A stretch of DNA of 14,956 nucleotides. Source: Promethearchaeota archaeon. GTDB lineage: Archaea; Asgardarchaeota; Lokiarchaeia; Sigyniarchaeales; SOKP01. The stretch is from positions 1 to 14,956 of the forward strand of contig JAGXNU010000019.1 in the NCBI GenBank assembly GCA_019894815.1, read 5' to 3'. Positions 1-6,820 of the stretch are shown in pieces. The number at the start of each line of letters is the position of its first letter. Position 1 is the stretch's first letter. Made by a program: the position numbers and the translations under genes. The notes beneath the pieces were generated by a model. The model was not told where the DNA came from. It did no database searches and saw only the letters and a list, made by a program, of their open reading frames with translations.

Positions 1-441
1 GGACAACAAACTCCAGGGGTCGTTAGTACACCTGGAGGTCAAGAGCTTAAAGTATGGTCTGCTGAGGAATTAGCAGAACAAGCACAATCAAGAATGAGCT
101 CTCAACCTGATATGCCCGTTTGGACCGAAGAAGAATTAGCTAAGCAGGCTTCTGAGAGGGGAACTGGACTTCCTGATGGAATCGAAATGTGGACTGAAGA
201 AGAATTGGTGGATTTGGCGAAACAGAGAAGTGGTGGCGGATTAAATATACCTGAATGGGAAGATCAAGAACTACCAGAATGCAAGAACTGTGGATACGCT
301 CTAAGATCGGGATGGGAAAAATGTCCTGCTTGTGAAACTCCTGTAGGAGAAGAAGTTCCTGAGAAAGAGGAAGAAATCTCCGAACAACCCTCTGAAGAAT
401 CATCGGAAGAACCAGAAGAACTAGAAGAACCAGAAGAGTGA
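1..441 (+). CDS. Acidic zinc-ribbon protein with W-x-x-E-x-L repeats (3' part only)
   Basis: The frame is open from base 1 to the TGA at 439-441, so the gene starts left of the window; the first internal ATG (94) lies inside the repeats and is unlikely to be the start. The visible 146 residues hold four copies of a short motif whose tryptophans are 22-23 residues apart: WSAEEL (W19, codon at 55), WTEEEL (W41, 121), WTEEEL (W64, 190) and WEDQEL (W86, 256). A zinc ribbon follows directly, C94-x2-C97-x10-C108-x2-C111, then a Glu/Pro/Ser-rich tail of about 30 residues. No signal peptide or membrane segment is visible in this part. I do not recognise the family. The repeats look like linear binding motifs or short helices presented to a partner, and the ribbon is probably structural. 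Function is unknown without the N-terminal part. Confidence 0.8.
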   Translation, partial: GQQTPGVVSTPGGQELKVWSAEELAEQAQSRMSSQPDMPVWTEEELAKQASERGTGLPDGIEMWTEEELVDLAKQRSGGGLNIPEWEDQELPECKNCGYALRSGWEKCPACETPVGEEVPEKEEEISEQPSEESSEEPEELEEPEE

Positions 442-607
442 AATCAATCAAGCTAAAGTTTCTTTTCAATCAAGATTAAATAGATCCACAAGCTTAAAAA
501 ATAAAAATATTAAAATTGGTTTGTTTTCCTCCATTCAAAAATTTTTTTAACTAGATTTTATTTACTTCCTTAAAGGTATCAAGAAACCAAAGAATTAGGA
601 AGATTAA

Positions 608-1633
608 TTGTTATCCAATATCTTTTTATTAAAAGGTAAAAATTTTCATGATTTGAATTCCCTAGATATCTACAGCTATCCAGATGATATCTTAAAGAAT
701 GGTAATAGTGATTTTGTGAAGAGAGTTATTTTTGGTCACGATCAGAGTGTTATTGTAGAGAACTATCGCAATGGTCTTGACTCTTCAAATCAGAAAGAAA
801 AACATGAATTAAATCATTTTACCATGGATTGTCCTGTTCCTCAAGTAATTGATGGTTTAAATGTTTACACGTCTTGTATTAACTCAAAAATGATAATCGG
901 ATTAATACTTGAAAAAGATGATAATCCTTATGATTATAAAGAGATTTTTGAAGATTTATCAATGGAAATGCTTAATAACGAGAAATGTTGCAAGTTTGAA
1001 GACGAAATGGAGATTGAAAACTTTTTAATAACTCTTTTTATAGATATCAGGAGATATGGCGATGAATTTATAGAAAAAGCTTCTGAAATATCTTTCAAAC
1101 CAACGGGGATCTTCATAAAAGTTTTCTTATTTGGTATTGATGATGTTGGCAAAACTTCATTTGCACATCGAATTAAAACAGGAGAATTCATCGACAATTA
1201 CTTCACTCCAACCCGAAAATTTAATATTGAGCATGTCCAAAAGCAAAACGGATATTTATCAATCTGGGACATGCCAGGACAACGTGCATTTAGAGAAAAA
1301 TGGTTTAAAGGTATTCAAGATTCAAATATTATTATATACATGATAGATGTTGCAAATCAATTGCGATTTGAAGAATCTAAGAGAGAATTATGGAACTTCA
1401 TGAATAAACACGACTCTTCTGGAATCCCGTTAATAATTCTGGGAAATAAAACTGATCTCATCAAAAAACCCGAAGAGCAAGATAATATTCTTATTAGGAC
1501 TAAACAAGAAATTATTGATTTTTTTGAACTTGACAGAATTAACGATCGAGATTATTTTTTCTATTTTACATCCATGAAGACTAATTTTAACATGGAGAAA
1601 GTGATGAAAACTCTTTTTAACACGTTTAAATGA
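608..1633 (+). CDS. Arf-like small GTPase with N-terminal longin/roadblock-like domain
   Basis: The 341-residue protein is about twice the length of a plain Arf. Residues 1-160 form an alpha/beta domain; the stretch GLILEKDDNPYDYKEIF near 98-114 and its hydrophobic strands resemble longin/roadblock-type domains (inferred by eye). Residues 168-341 are an Arf/Sar-type G domain: P-loop GIDDVGKT (176-183), switch I with TPT (200-202), G3 W220-D-x-x-G-Q225, G4 NKTD (280-283) and a weak G5 TSMKT (321-325). It should bind and hydrolyse GTP as a molecular switch, though partners are unknown. There is no Arf-type myristoylated helix because the extra domain takes that place. The start is TTG, chosen because AGGAAG (597-602) lies 5 nt upstream. 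A V4R gene follows on the same strand after 110 bp and a T-tract. Eukaryote-like GTPases of this build are typical of Asgard archaea. Confidence 0.88.
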   Translation: MLSNIFLLKGKNFHDLNSLDIYSYPDDILKNGNSDFVKRVIFGHDQSVIVENYRNGLDSSNQKEKHELNHFTMDCPVPQVIDGLNVYTSCINSKMIIGLILEKDDNPYDYKEIFEDLSMEMLNNEKCCKFEDEMEIENFLITLFIDIRRYGDEFIEKASEISFKPTGIFIKVFLFGIDDVGKTSFAHRIKTGEFIDNYFTPTRKFNIEHVQKQNGYLSIWDMPGQRAFREKWFKGIQDSNIIIYMIDVANQLRFEESKRELWNFMNKHDSSGIPLIILGNKTDLIKKPEEQDNILIRTKQEIIDFFELDRINDRDYFFYFTSMKTNFNMEKVMKTLFNTFK

Positions 1634-1645
1634 ATTCATGAAGGG

Positions 1646-1652
1646 TTTTTTT
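1646..1652 (+). terminator. T-tract terminator after the GTPase gene
   Basis: Seven consecutive T preceded by GGG, 12 nt after the stop codon. Archaeal RNA polymerase can terminate at such U-tracts without a hairpin. It suggests the GTPase and the following V4R gene are at least partly separate transcripts. Confidence 0.4.
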
Positions 1653-1665
1653 AGATTCAATCCTT

Positions 1666-1700
1666 AAAGATTAAATTTATAAATCTAAAAGATTAAATTT
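1666..1700. repeat. 13-bp direct repeat with 22-bp period upstream of the V4R gene
   Basis: AAAGATTAAATTT occurs at 1666-1678 and again, identically, at 1688-1700. The 22-bp register is about two helical turns, so both copies face the same side of DNA. A TATA-like TTTATAAA (1676-1683) overlaps the end of the first copy, and TTATAATA follows the second. The V4R start is 44 bp downstream. It may be a two-site operator, but chance repeats are common in DNA this AT-rich. Confidence 0.4.
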
Positions 1701-1743
1701 CTATTATAATAAATGAGATAAATACTATAAAAAAACCGAGTAG

Positions 1744-2349
1744 ATGCTCACAATGTATAAAAGATTAAAAAAAGATTTGAATATCAACATCGAAGAAAAG
1801 GATGGACATTTGTTCTTAGGTGAGAAAAAGAAAGATATGCGCTTAGTAATGCTCCGGCCCAATGAAATCATGGAATTTTGTGAGTTCACTGGTTCAAACG
1901 CAGATGATATTCTGAGTTGGGTAGGAAAAACTCTCGGAAAAGGTTTTATGGAACAATTCTTCTCTCACAAGGATTGGAGTAATGAGCCCATGGCTGTAAA
2001 GAAAGATGTGGTTCTTGGGACATTGGAAGCATTGATGCTCATGGGTTATGGCGGAATAGTAGGCTTCTTCAAAAAGGATCATATCCTGATCAACGTATAT
2101 GGATCATTAGCAAATGAAGAAAAAGAAAATATAATGGCTAAAAATTTATGCCTTTTAAATCTCGGGATATTCACGGGAATCTTGAGCTTGCTCGGAATTG
2201 AGACAGATGCAGAGGAAATTGAGTGCATTTTAACGGGCGATGAAAAATGTTCCTTTAGATTTGACTTTATCGGGGAAGAAATTGATGATGGTCTAGTTGA
2301 CCCGGAACCTTCAGAGGAAACTGTAAGTGAATTTTTAGCATCTCTCTGA
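1744..2349 (+). CDS. V4R-domain (TRAPP/Bet3-fold-like) protein
   Basis: The 201-residue soluble protein resembles the V4R (4-vinyl reductase) family. After an N-terminal alpha/beta part, residues 40-120 form a helical segment, and 136-175 carry the family signature: a hydrophobic glycine-rich helix (LGIFTGILSLLGI), then E-E-I-E-C161-I-L-T-G-D-E-K-C169-S-F-R-F. V4R domains bind small hydrophobic ligands or act as sensors, and they share a fold with the Bet3-type subunits of the eukaryotic TRAPP tether (family knowledge). The C-terminal 25 residues are acidic. ATG 1744 is the first start after upstream stops; ATG 1753 is an alternative. No clear Shine-Dalgarno sequence is visible. The gene lies directly downstream of an Arf-like GTPase, so a GTPase-partner role is possible; a metabolite or redox sensor is the alternative. 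Confidence 0.75.
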   Translation: MLTMYKRLKKDLNINIEEKDGHLFLGEKKKDMRLVMLRPNEIMEFCEFTGSNADDILSWVGKTLGKGFMEQFFSHKDWSNEPMAVKKDVVLGTLEALMLMGYGGIVGFFKKDHILINVYGSLANEEKENIMAKNLCLLNLGIFTGILSLLGIETDAEEIECILTGDEKCSFRFDFIGEEIDDGLVDPEPSEETVSEFLASL

Positions 2350-2689
2350 AGTTTATAATCCAAAATCTCTCTTTCTCATCAAATTTAATTAATGTCCTCA
2401 AAAAGATATTAAATATATTCAAAAAACTAAAAATCAATTTGGATTAAGAAAAATCTACTATAAAATTTTTGATAAAATCCCGCATTTCCCTCACGTTTAA
2501 TCTTATCTTTCTCTTCATAAAGTAATTAGTTAGTGTGAAAGTTCACACTAATATTCTAAAGATAACTTCGCTTTCTGGCTATTAAAAGTAATTATAAAAT
2601 TTAAAATATAAGCGTTAATAATTTCACTTATAGCAATTTAACATTATGAATATTAATTAATTATTAATTAAAAAATGTGAAAAAAAAAA
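2350..2689. other. 340-bp spacer upstream of cdhA
   Basis: I see no gene here. The stretch is AT-rich and holds a 22-bp palindrome at 2530-2551 (listed separately), a TATA-like TTTAAAATATAAG around 2600-2612, and TTAATTA-rich palindromic sequence just before the cdhA start. If that box is the promoter, the cdhA transcript would have a leader of roughly 55 nt. No structured RNA could be recognised by eye. Confidence 0.5.
2530..2551. promoter_or_regulatory. 22-bp palindrome, candidate operator upstream of cdhA
   Basis: Perfect 10-bp arms TTAGTGTGAA and TTCACACTAA are separated by two bases (AG). It is one of the few GC-containing islands in a very AT-rich spacer. It lies about 140 bp before the cdhA start and about 50 bp before the likely TATA box. 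The two-base centre is too tight for a good RNA hairpin, so a dimeric protein-binding site is more likely than a terminator. The regulator is unknown. Confidence 0.55.
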
Positions 2690-5038
2690 ATGAATGAAAA
2701 AGTCAAATTAAAAATTGACTCTTATTCAGGTCCACTAGGAAAAGTCAAGGGATTCGAATTCACTGCTGGGAAAATCATTAGTGAAGGCGACGAAACGGAA
2801 TGGGAAGTGATGGGGCCAACCCCAAAACCTCACATACCGACTCTACGTCCCTGGTTCTTCAAGTTAATGGAAAGATACAAACCCTATTACATGCCTATAT
2901 GCGACATGTGTTGTTTGTGCACTTACGGCAAGTGCAACTTATCTAAAGGCAGAACAGGTGCGTGCGGTATAAATATGGAAACTCAACAAGCAAGGATAGT
3001 AGAAATTGCTTGTGCTATTGGAGCCGCTTGTCATAGTGCTCACGGTGATCATCTACTCCACTGGTTAAAACAGAAATACGGGAACGTTCCTGTAAATTTT
3101 GGTAATAATATTGCCGTTGAAATGCCGCTAACAAGATTGATTGTGGGAATGAAACCAGAGACTTTAGAAGACTTAGAAACAGCTATGCAGTGGGTACAAT
3201 ATACTATCACGCATCTACTTGCTGCTGGACACACGGGTCAAGAATCTAGTTATTTAGATTATGAAAGTAAAAGTTTTGTGGCGGGATTAGCTGATGCGGT
3301 AGGTATGGAGATATCTGATGCTGTTCAAATCGCAGCATATGGTTTTCCAATGGGTGAGGCGGATGTTCCTATTGTCGAATTAGGCATGGGGACGATGGAT
3401 GTTGAAAATAAAGCAACGGTATTGATGATTGGACATAATGTAGCACCTGGTATCGAACTTGTAGATTATATGAGAGAAAAAGGTATAGATGATAAGCTTG
3501 ATGTTGGGGCAATTTGCTGCACAGCTCATGATTTAACAAGATATTATGATGGTGCTAAAGTAATTGGTTCAATGTCAAGACAGATGCACTTTATCCGTTC
3601 AGGATTAGCAGACGTCATTATGGTGGATGAACAATGTGTGAACCTCCGTAGTTTTGAACAAGCTCAACTAGTAGGATCTCCATTCATCGCTACAAATGAG
3701 AAAAATATGGGCGGTTTACCAGACAGAACTGATGATCCTGCCGAGGAAATTATTGATGATTTAGTCAGTGGCAGAGTTCCGGGAGTTTTAATTTTAGATC
3801 CGATAAAAGCGGGCATGGTAGCTGCTGAAACTGCTATTAACGTGCACCCAATTAGAAAAGGCAAAAGTGGAGTTCCAGACGAGCAAGGTTGTATTGATAT
3901 GGCTTATAATTGCAACGGATGTGGTAATTGTCAACGAAATTGTCCCAATGACCTCGCTCTTGTAGAAGGCGTGAATCTTGCCAAGGAAGGTGATTTTTCT
4001 GTATTAGCTGATGTTTTTGACCACTGTTTAGGTTGCGGTAGGTGCGAGGCGGATTGCATGAAAGACGTATCTCCATTAACGCTTTTAATGTATGCTGGAC
4101 GAGATAAGATAAGAAATGAGACATTTAATGTTAGAGTTGGAAGAGGACCCATACAAGATACTGAAATAAGAAATGTTGGGGCTCCGATAGTGCTTGGAGA
4201 AATACCTGGAATTGTTGCGATAATTGGATGTGCTAGTTATAGTAAAGAAATCCAAGAATTATATATAATGGCCGAAGAATTTCTTATCCGAAACTATATA
4301 GTAGTAGTTTCTGGATGTGCAGCGATGGATATCGGACTTGTTAAAGATGATGAGGGAAAGACATTATATGATCGATTTCCGGGAGACTTTGACAGGGGTG
4401 GATTAGTCAATGTTGGTTCATGCGTATCTAATCCGCACATTACTGGTGCTGCTTGTAAGGTAGCAAATATTTTTGCAAGAAGACCTCTAAGAGGAAATTT
4501 TGAAGAAATTGCGGACTATATTTTGAATCGAGTAGGTGCTGTAGGCGTGGCCTGGGGTGCAATGTCTCAAAAAGCAGCGAGTATTGCTGCAGGCGCTAAT
4601 GGTTTAGGCATTCCCGCGGTTGTTGGACCACATGCTGCAGAATACAGAAGAATGTTCATTGGACGGTCAGATGATGATGATTCATGGAAAGTTTTTAATG
4701 CAAGAGATGGCACACCAGATCAATTAGTAGGACCTGCACCTGAACATTTGCTTTGTACTGCTGAATCAATAGAACAAGCAATCTGCTTAGTTGCGAAATT
4801 AGCCATACGACCAGCGGATAACTCAAAAGGCAGGATGATCAAACTTTCTCACTGGATTGACTTGGAAAAGAAGTATAAAGGTCTTGATTTACCGAATGAT
4901 TTAGAAAAGTATATCCGTGTAGATGCAGATATTCCTATCAACTTGAAAACTGAAGTTCGCGAGTACCTAAAACAAAAAGGTTGGCAGCCACGTGAAATAG
5001 TGGATCCAACTTTAATCAAGAGATTGTGTAGAACTTAA
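2690..5038 (+). CDS. cdhA: CO dehydrogenase/acetyl-CoA decarbonylase-synthase alpha subunit
   Basis: The 782 residues match full-length archaeal CdhA, the subunit that interconverts CO2 and CO in the ACDS (CODH/ACS) complex of the Wood-Ljungdahl pathway. The N-terminal cysteine group C71-x2-C74-C75-x-C77-x4-C82-x9-C92 fits the B/D iron-sulfur clusters. An inserted two-cluster ferredoxin domain has C408-x2-C411-x2-C414-x3-C418 and C446-x2-C449-x2-C452-x3-C456, as in archaeal rather than bacterial enzymes. Likely C-cluster (Ni-Fe-S) ligands and catalytic residues are present: GHN (H249), C276/C277, C514 (GCAS), C543 (SGCA), C578 (GSC) and K628 (MSQKAASI). ATG 2690 is the only reasonable start. 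No cdhB, C, D or E lies in the window, so partners must be encoded elsewhere. Three T-tracts follow, then a CooJ-like gene. Confidence 0.95.
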   Translation: MNEKVKLKIDSYSGPLGKVKGFEFTAGKIISEGDETEWEVMGPTPKPHIPTLRPWFFKLMERYKPYYMPICDMCCLCTYGKCNLSKGRTGACGINMETQQARIVEIACAIGAACHSAHGDHLLHWLKQKYGNVPVNFGNNIAVEMPLTRLIVGMKPETLEDLETAMQWVQYTITHLLAAGHTGQESSYLDYESKSFVAGLADAVGMEISDAVQIAAYGFPMGEADVPIVELGMGTMDVENKATVLMIGHNVAPGIELVDYMREKGIDDKLDVGAICCTAHDLTRYYDGAKVIGSMSRQMHFIRSGLADVIMVDEQCVNLRSFEQAQLVGSPFIATNEKNMGGLPDRTDDPAEEIIDDLVSGRVPGVLILDPIKAGMVAAETAINVHPIRKGKSGVPDEQGCIDMAYNCNGCGNCQRNCPNDLALVEGVNLAKEGDFSVLADVFDHCLGCGRCEADCMKDVSPLTLLMYAGRDKIRNETFNVRVGRGPIQDTEIRNVGAPIVLGEIPGIVAIIGCASYSKEIQELYIMAEEFLIRNYIVVVSGCAAMDIGLVKDDEGKTLYDRFPGDFDRGGLVNVGSCVSNPHITGAACKVANIFARRPLRGNFEEIADYILNRVGAVGVAWGAMSQKAASIAAGANGLGIPAVVGPHAAEYRRMFIGRSDDDDSWKVFNARDGTPDQLVGPAPEHLLCTAESIEQAICLVAKLAIRPADNSKGRMIKLSHWIDLEKKYKGLDLPNDLEKYIRVDADIPINLKTEVREYLKQKGWQPREIVDPTLIKRLCRT

Positions 5039-5048
5039 ACACTAATAC

Positions 5049-5079
5049 TTTTTTTAACTATTTTTTTATATTATTTTTT
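5049..5079 (+). terminator. Triple T-tract terminator after cdhA
   Basis: T-runs at 5049-5055 (7), 5061-5067 (7) and 5074-5079 (6) begin 11 nt after the cdhA stop. Repeated U-tracts are the usual archaeal intrinsic terminator. Together with a separate TATA box downstream they suggest cdhA is mainly monocistronic. Confidence 0.65.
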
Positions 5080-5110
5080 AACTTATTTTATCTTAAATAA
5101 ATAATTCCAC

Positions 5111-5117
5111 TATATAA
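5111..5117 (+). promoter_or_regulatory. TATA box of the CooJ-like gene (probable leaderless promoter)
   Basis: TATATAA begins 28 bp before ATG 5139, preceded by an A-rich stretch that could serve as BRE. Archaeal transcription starts about 25 bp after the TATA box, which puts the start at or next to the ATG. No Shine-Dalgarno sequence lies between, consistent with a leaderless mRNA. This favours ATG 5139 over the in-frame TTG at 5130. Confidence 0.55.
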
Positions 5118-5138
5118 TCACAAAAAATCTTGAATGTC

Positions 5139-5360
5139 ATGGTAGACAAACAAAAGTTAAAGTTAGCTAAATTGTGCGAGCACTGGGCAAATCACAATGA
5201 TTCTCATAATGAAAGTTTTGCAAAATGGCGGGATATTGCGGGTGAAATGCAGTTAAAATCCGTAGTTGAAGAATTGAATAAAGCTATTGAGTCAATGAAC
5301 AAGTGCAACGAACACTTGCTCTCTGTGCACGAACACTTGCTCTCTGTAATAGATCATTAA
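5139..5360 (+). CDS. CooJ-like histidine-rich putative nickel-binding protein
   Basis: The 73-residue soluble protein is mostly helical. Residues 15-23 read H-W-A-N-H-N-D-S-H, exactly the H-W-x2-H-x3-H motif I recall as the Ni(II) site of the CooJ family, a dimeric coiled-coil accessory of CO dehydrogenase. F27 and W30 follow, then an amphipathic helix and a C-terminal part with H59, H64, H66 and H73 plus C56. CODH needs nickel in its C-cluster and cdhA lies immediately upstream, so nickel delivery or storage is the likely role (inference). It is shorter than Rhodospirillum CooJ and its His-rich tail is modest. Residues 57-63 and 64-70 are a heptad duplication. ATG 5139 is preferred over TTG 5130 because of the TATA box. 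It converges on the next gene with a 41-bp gap. Confidence 0.75.
   Translation: MVDKQKLKLAKLCEHWANHNDSHNESFAKWRDIAGEMQLKSVVEELNKAIESMNKCNEHLLSVHEHLLSVIDH
5308..5347 (+). repeat. Perfect 19-bp direct repeat duplicating a heptad in the CooJ-like gene
   Basis: ACGAACACTTGCTCTCTGT is present at 5308-5326 and 5329-5347 with no mismatch and a 21-bp period. It encodes NEHLLSV followed by HEHLLSV, one coiled-coil heptad. DNA identity, not only protein identity, points to a recent in-frame tandem duplication that added histidines. Confidence 0.85.
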
Positions 5361-5401
5361 TAATAATAAGTATTAAATTTAATTTATTTTTAATAGCTTC
5401 T

Positions 5402-6616
5402 TCAGATGAACAAGTTGATTAGGGGCAATAATTCTTGCTTGAAATAGCCAATTTTATCCTGTAGCAGCTGAGGATATTCGGAAGCAAACCATAGATAGAC
5501 CGGGATATTTAATTCGGAATATTCAAATAGTTTTTCTCCTCGAATTGTAAAACCATTTAATGGAAACTCGAGAGTTATGATACTTTCACGTGTTAATCCC
5601 ATGGAATGATGGAAATTTGAAAGTGTTTGCAGAATTAAGGCAGTATTATTTAGTAATGCCTCATCAACCTCATTTGAAGAGTAAGTACCAAAAATCAAAC
5701 CATCCATCGAAATCAAGCTAGTGGCTTTTCCTTTAATTGAACCCGTGAAATCTTCTAGGATATTTTCAATAATTTCAGAAGTTTCAGATACTTTCTTTAG
5801 TGCTTCGCTAAACATTTGCATGATTGTTTCTTTTTGGTAAATGGTAGTGTCAGCATAATCAACTTTAATGTTGCCGAATTCATTCGAAATCTGATTGAAT
5901 TTATTCTTGATGGCTTTAATATTGTTCTCCCATTCCATGGATCTTCGAAAATCTTGATCACTCTTGCTAAGAACAACAAACACGGGTGGTTTTTCGTTTA
6001 AATCCTTGAGAGATTTTAATACTTGCCTATAATAATTGGCAGCTTCAGCAAACCGATCCGAATCTTTTGTATCTATGACATATAATACTAAATCAGCATC
6101 AGTAAAGAATAATTCTGGTCTATTAAAGTATAATTTTTCTCTATATTGAACTTGTCCTCCTAGATCCCATGATATGATCGGATAACCGAAAAAATCTAAT
6201 TTTTCTCGTTTAACACCTCTTGTGGGTAACAAGGATTTTATGATCGAGAATTTATCCTGTAAAACTGCCAAGATAGAACTTTTTCCTCCATTATCTAAGC
6301 CAATCATTAGGATTTTTTTATGAGATTTCATCTGTTCTTTAATGGCTTTAACTACAACTTTAGCAATTTTAACCCATTTTGAAAGGATTTGTGAGGGAAT
6401 TCCCTTGATATCTGGAAGATCATCTTCAGATACTTTCGCCAGATCTTCGATGGATTTGACCTCGTGCTCCTCTAATTTGTTAGAAGATATTTGATCTATT
6501 CCAATTAGAGTATCGGGTTTAAACGCCAATGCTTCTTCAAGCTCATTAATCAGGATTGAGCTCTTGAAGAAATCTTTTACTTTAACATTAACATTCTTCA
6601 TCTCGTTATTTGACAT
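5402..6616 (-). CDS. Arf-like GTPase with N-terminal HhH-like and C-terminal roadblock/longin-like domains
   Basis: From ATG 6616 the protein has 404 residues; a GTG at 6628 would add four. Residues 33-88 resemble a helix-hairpin-helix/SAM-like module (LIGIDQISSNKLEEHEV, then SIEDLAKVSEDDLPDIKGI). Residues 100-275 are an Arf-type G domain: P-loop GLDNGGKS (106-113), switch I LLPTRG (T132) and G3 SWDLGGQ (W150-Q155). G4 reads SKSD (217-220) where N/T-K-x-D is usual, so guanine binding may be altered. Residues 290-404 (GKATSLISMDGLIFGTYSS, then a strand-rich part) look like a roadblock/longin-type domain, by eye. No membrane segment or lipidation signal is visible. The combination suggests a GTPase acting through its own attached interaction modules. 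It is divergent from the vWA gene and convergent with the CooJ-like gene. Confidence 0.87.
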   Translation of the reverse strand: MSNNEMKNVNVKVKDFFKSSILINELEEALAFKPDTLIGIDQISSNKLEEHEVKSIEDLAKVSEDDLPDIKGIPSQILSKWVKIAKVVVKAIKEQMKSHKKILMIGLDNGGKSSILAVLQDKFSIIKSLLPTRGVKREKLDFFGYPIISWDLGGQVQYREKLYFNRPELFFTDADLVLYVIDTKDSDRFAEAANYYRQVLKSLKDLNEKPPVFVVLSKSDQDFRRSMEWENNIKAIKNKFNQISNEFGNIKVDYADTTIYQKETIMQMFSEALKKVSETSEIIENILEDFTGSIKGKATSLISMDGLIFGTYSSNEVDEALLNNTALILQTLSNFHHSMGLTRESIITLEFPLNGFTIRGEKLFEYSELNIPVYLWFASEYPQLLQDKIGYFKQELLPLINLFI

Positions 6617-6719
6617 GTAAAATCGCACAAGATTTAAAATTAAGTCTATACAAATAGTATGGTTTTATTTAACATGAAAGTTCTGATTTATAAAATTAAG
6701 TTTTTATAAAATTTAGGAA

Positions 6720-6768
6720 AATTATGTTTTGTAACCATAATTATTTATTAGAAAAACATAATTATTTA
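6720..6768. repeat. CATAATT motif repeats in the divergent GTPase/vWA promoter region
   Basis: CATAATTATTTA occurs at 6736-6747 and 6757-6768, 21 bp apart. AATTATGTTTT (6720-6730) is the exact inverse of AAAACATAATT (6753-6763). The cluster lies in the 204-bp gap between two divergent genes, so one regulator could control both. AT-richness makes chance a real alternative. Confidence 0.4.
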
Positions 6769-6820
6769 ATTAGAATTATTCATACACCCTCGATTACTTA
6801 AGGTTAAGGTTAGTGAACAG

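Noticed and set aside
2530..2551. Palindrome as a hairpin terminator for the V4R gene
   Set aside because: It lies about 180 bp after the V4R stop, has only a two-base centre, and no T-tract follows directly.
3664..4152. Minus-strand ORFs inside cdhA
   Set aside because: They are shadows of a strongly conserved coding frame and show no motif of their own.
5130..5138. TTG at 5130 as start of the CooJ-like protein
   Set aside because: The TATA box at 5111 places transcription start near 5138, which would cut off this codon; ATG 5139 fits better.
6617..6628. GTG at 6628 as start of the second GTPase
   Set aside because: It adds only four residues, has no SD, and an ATG follows at 6616; it cannot be fully excluded.
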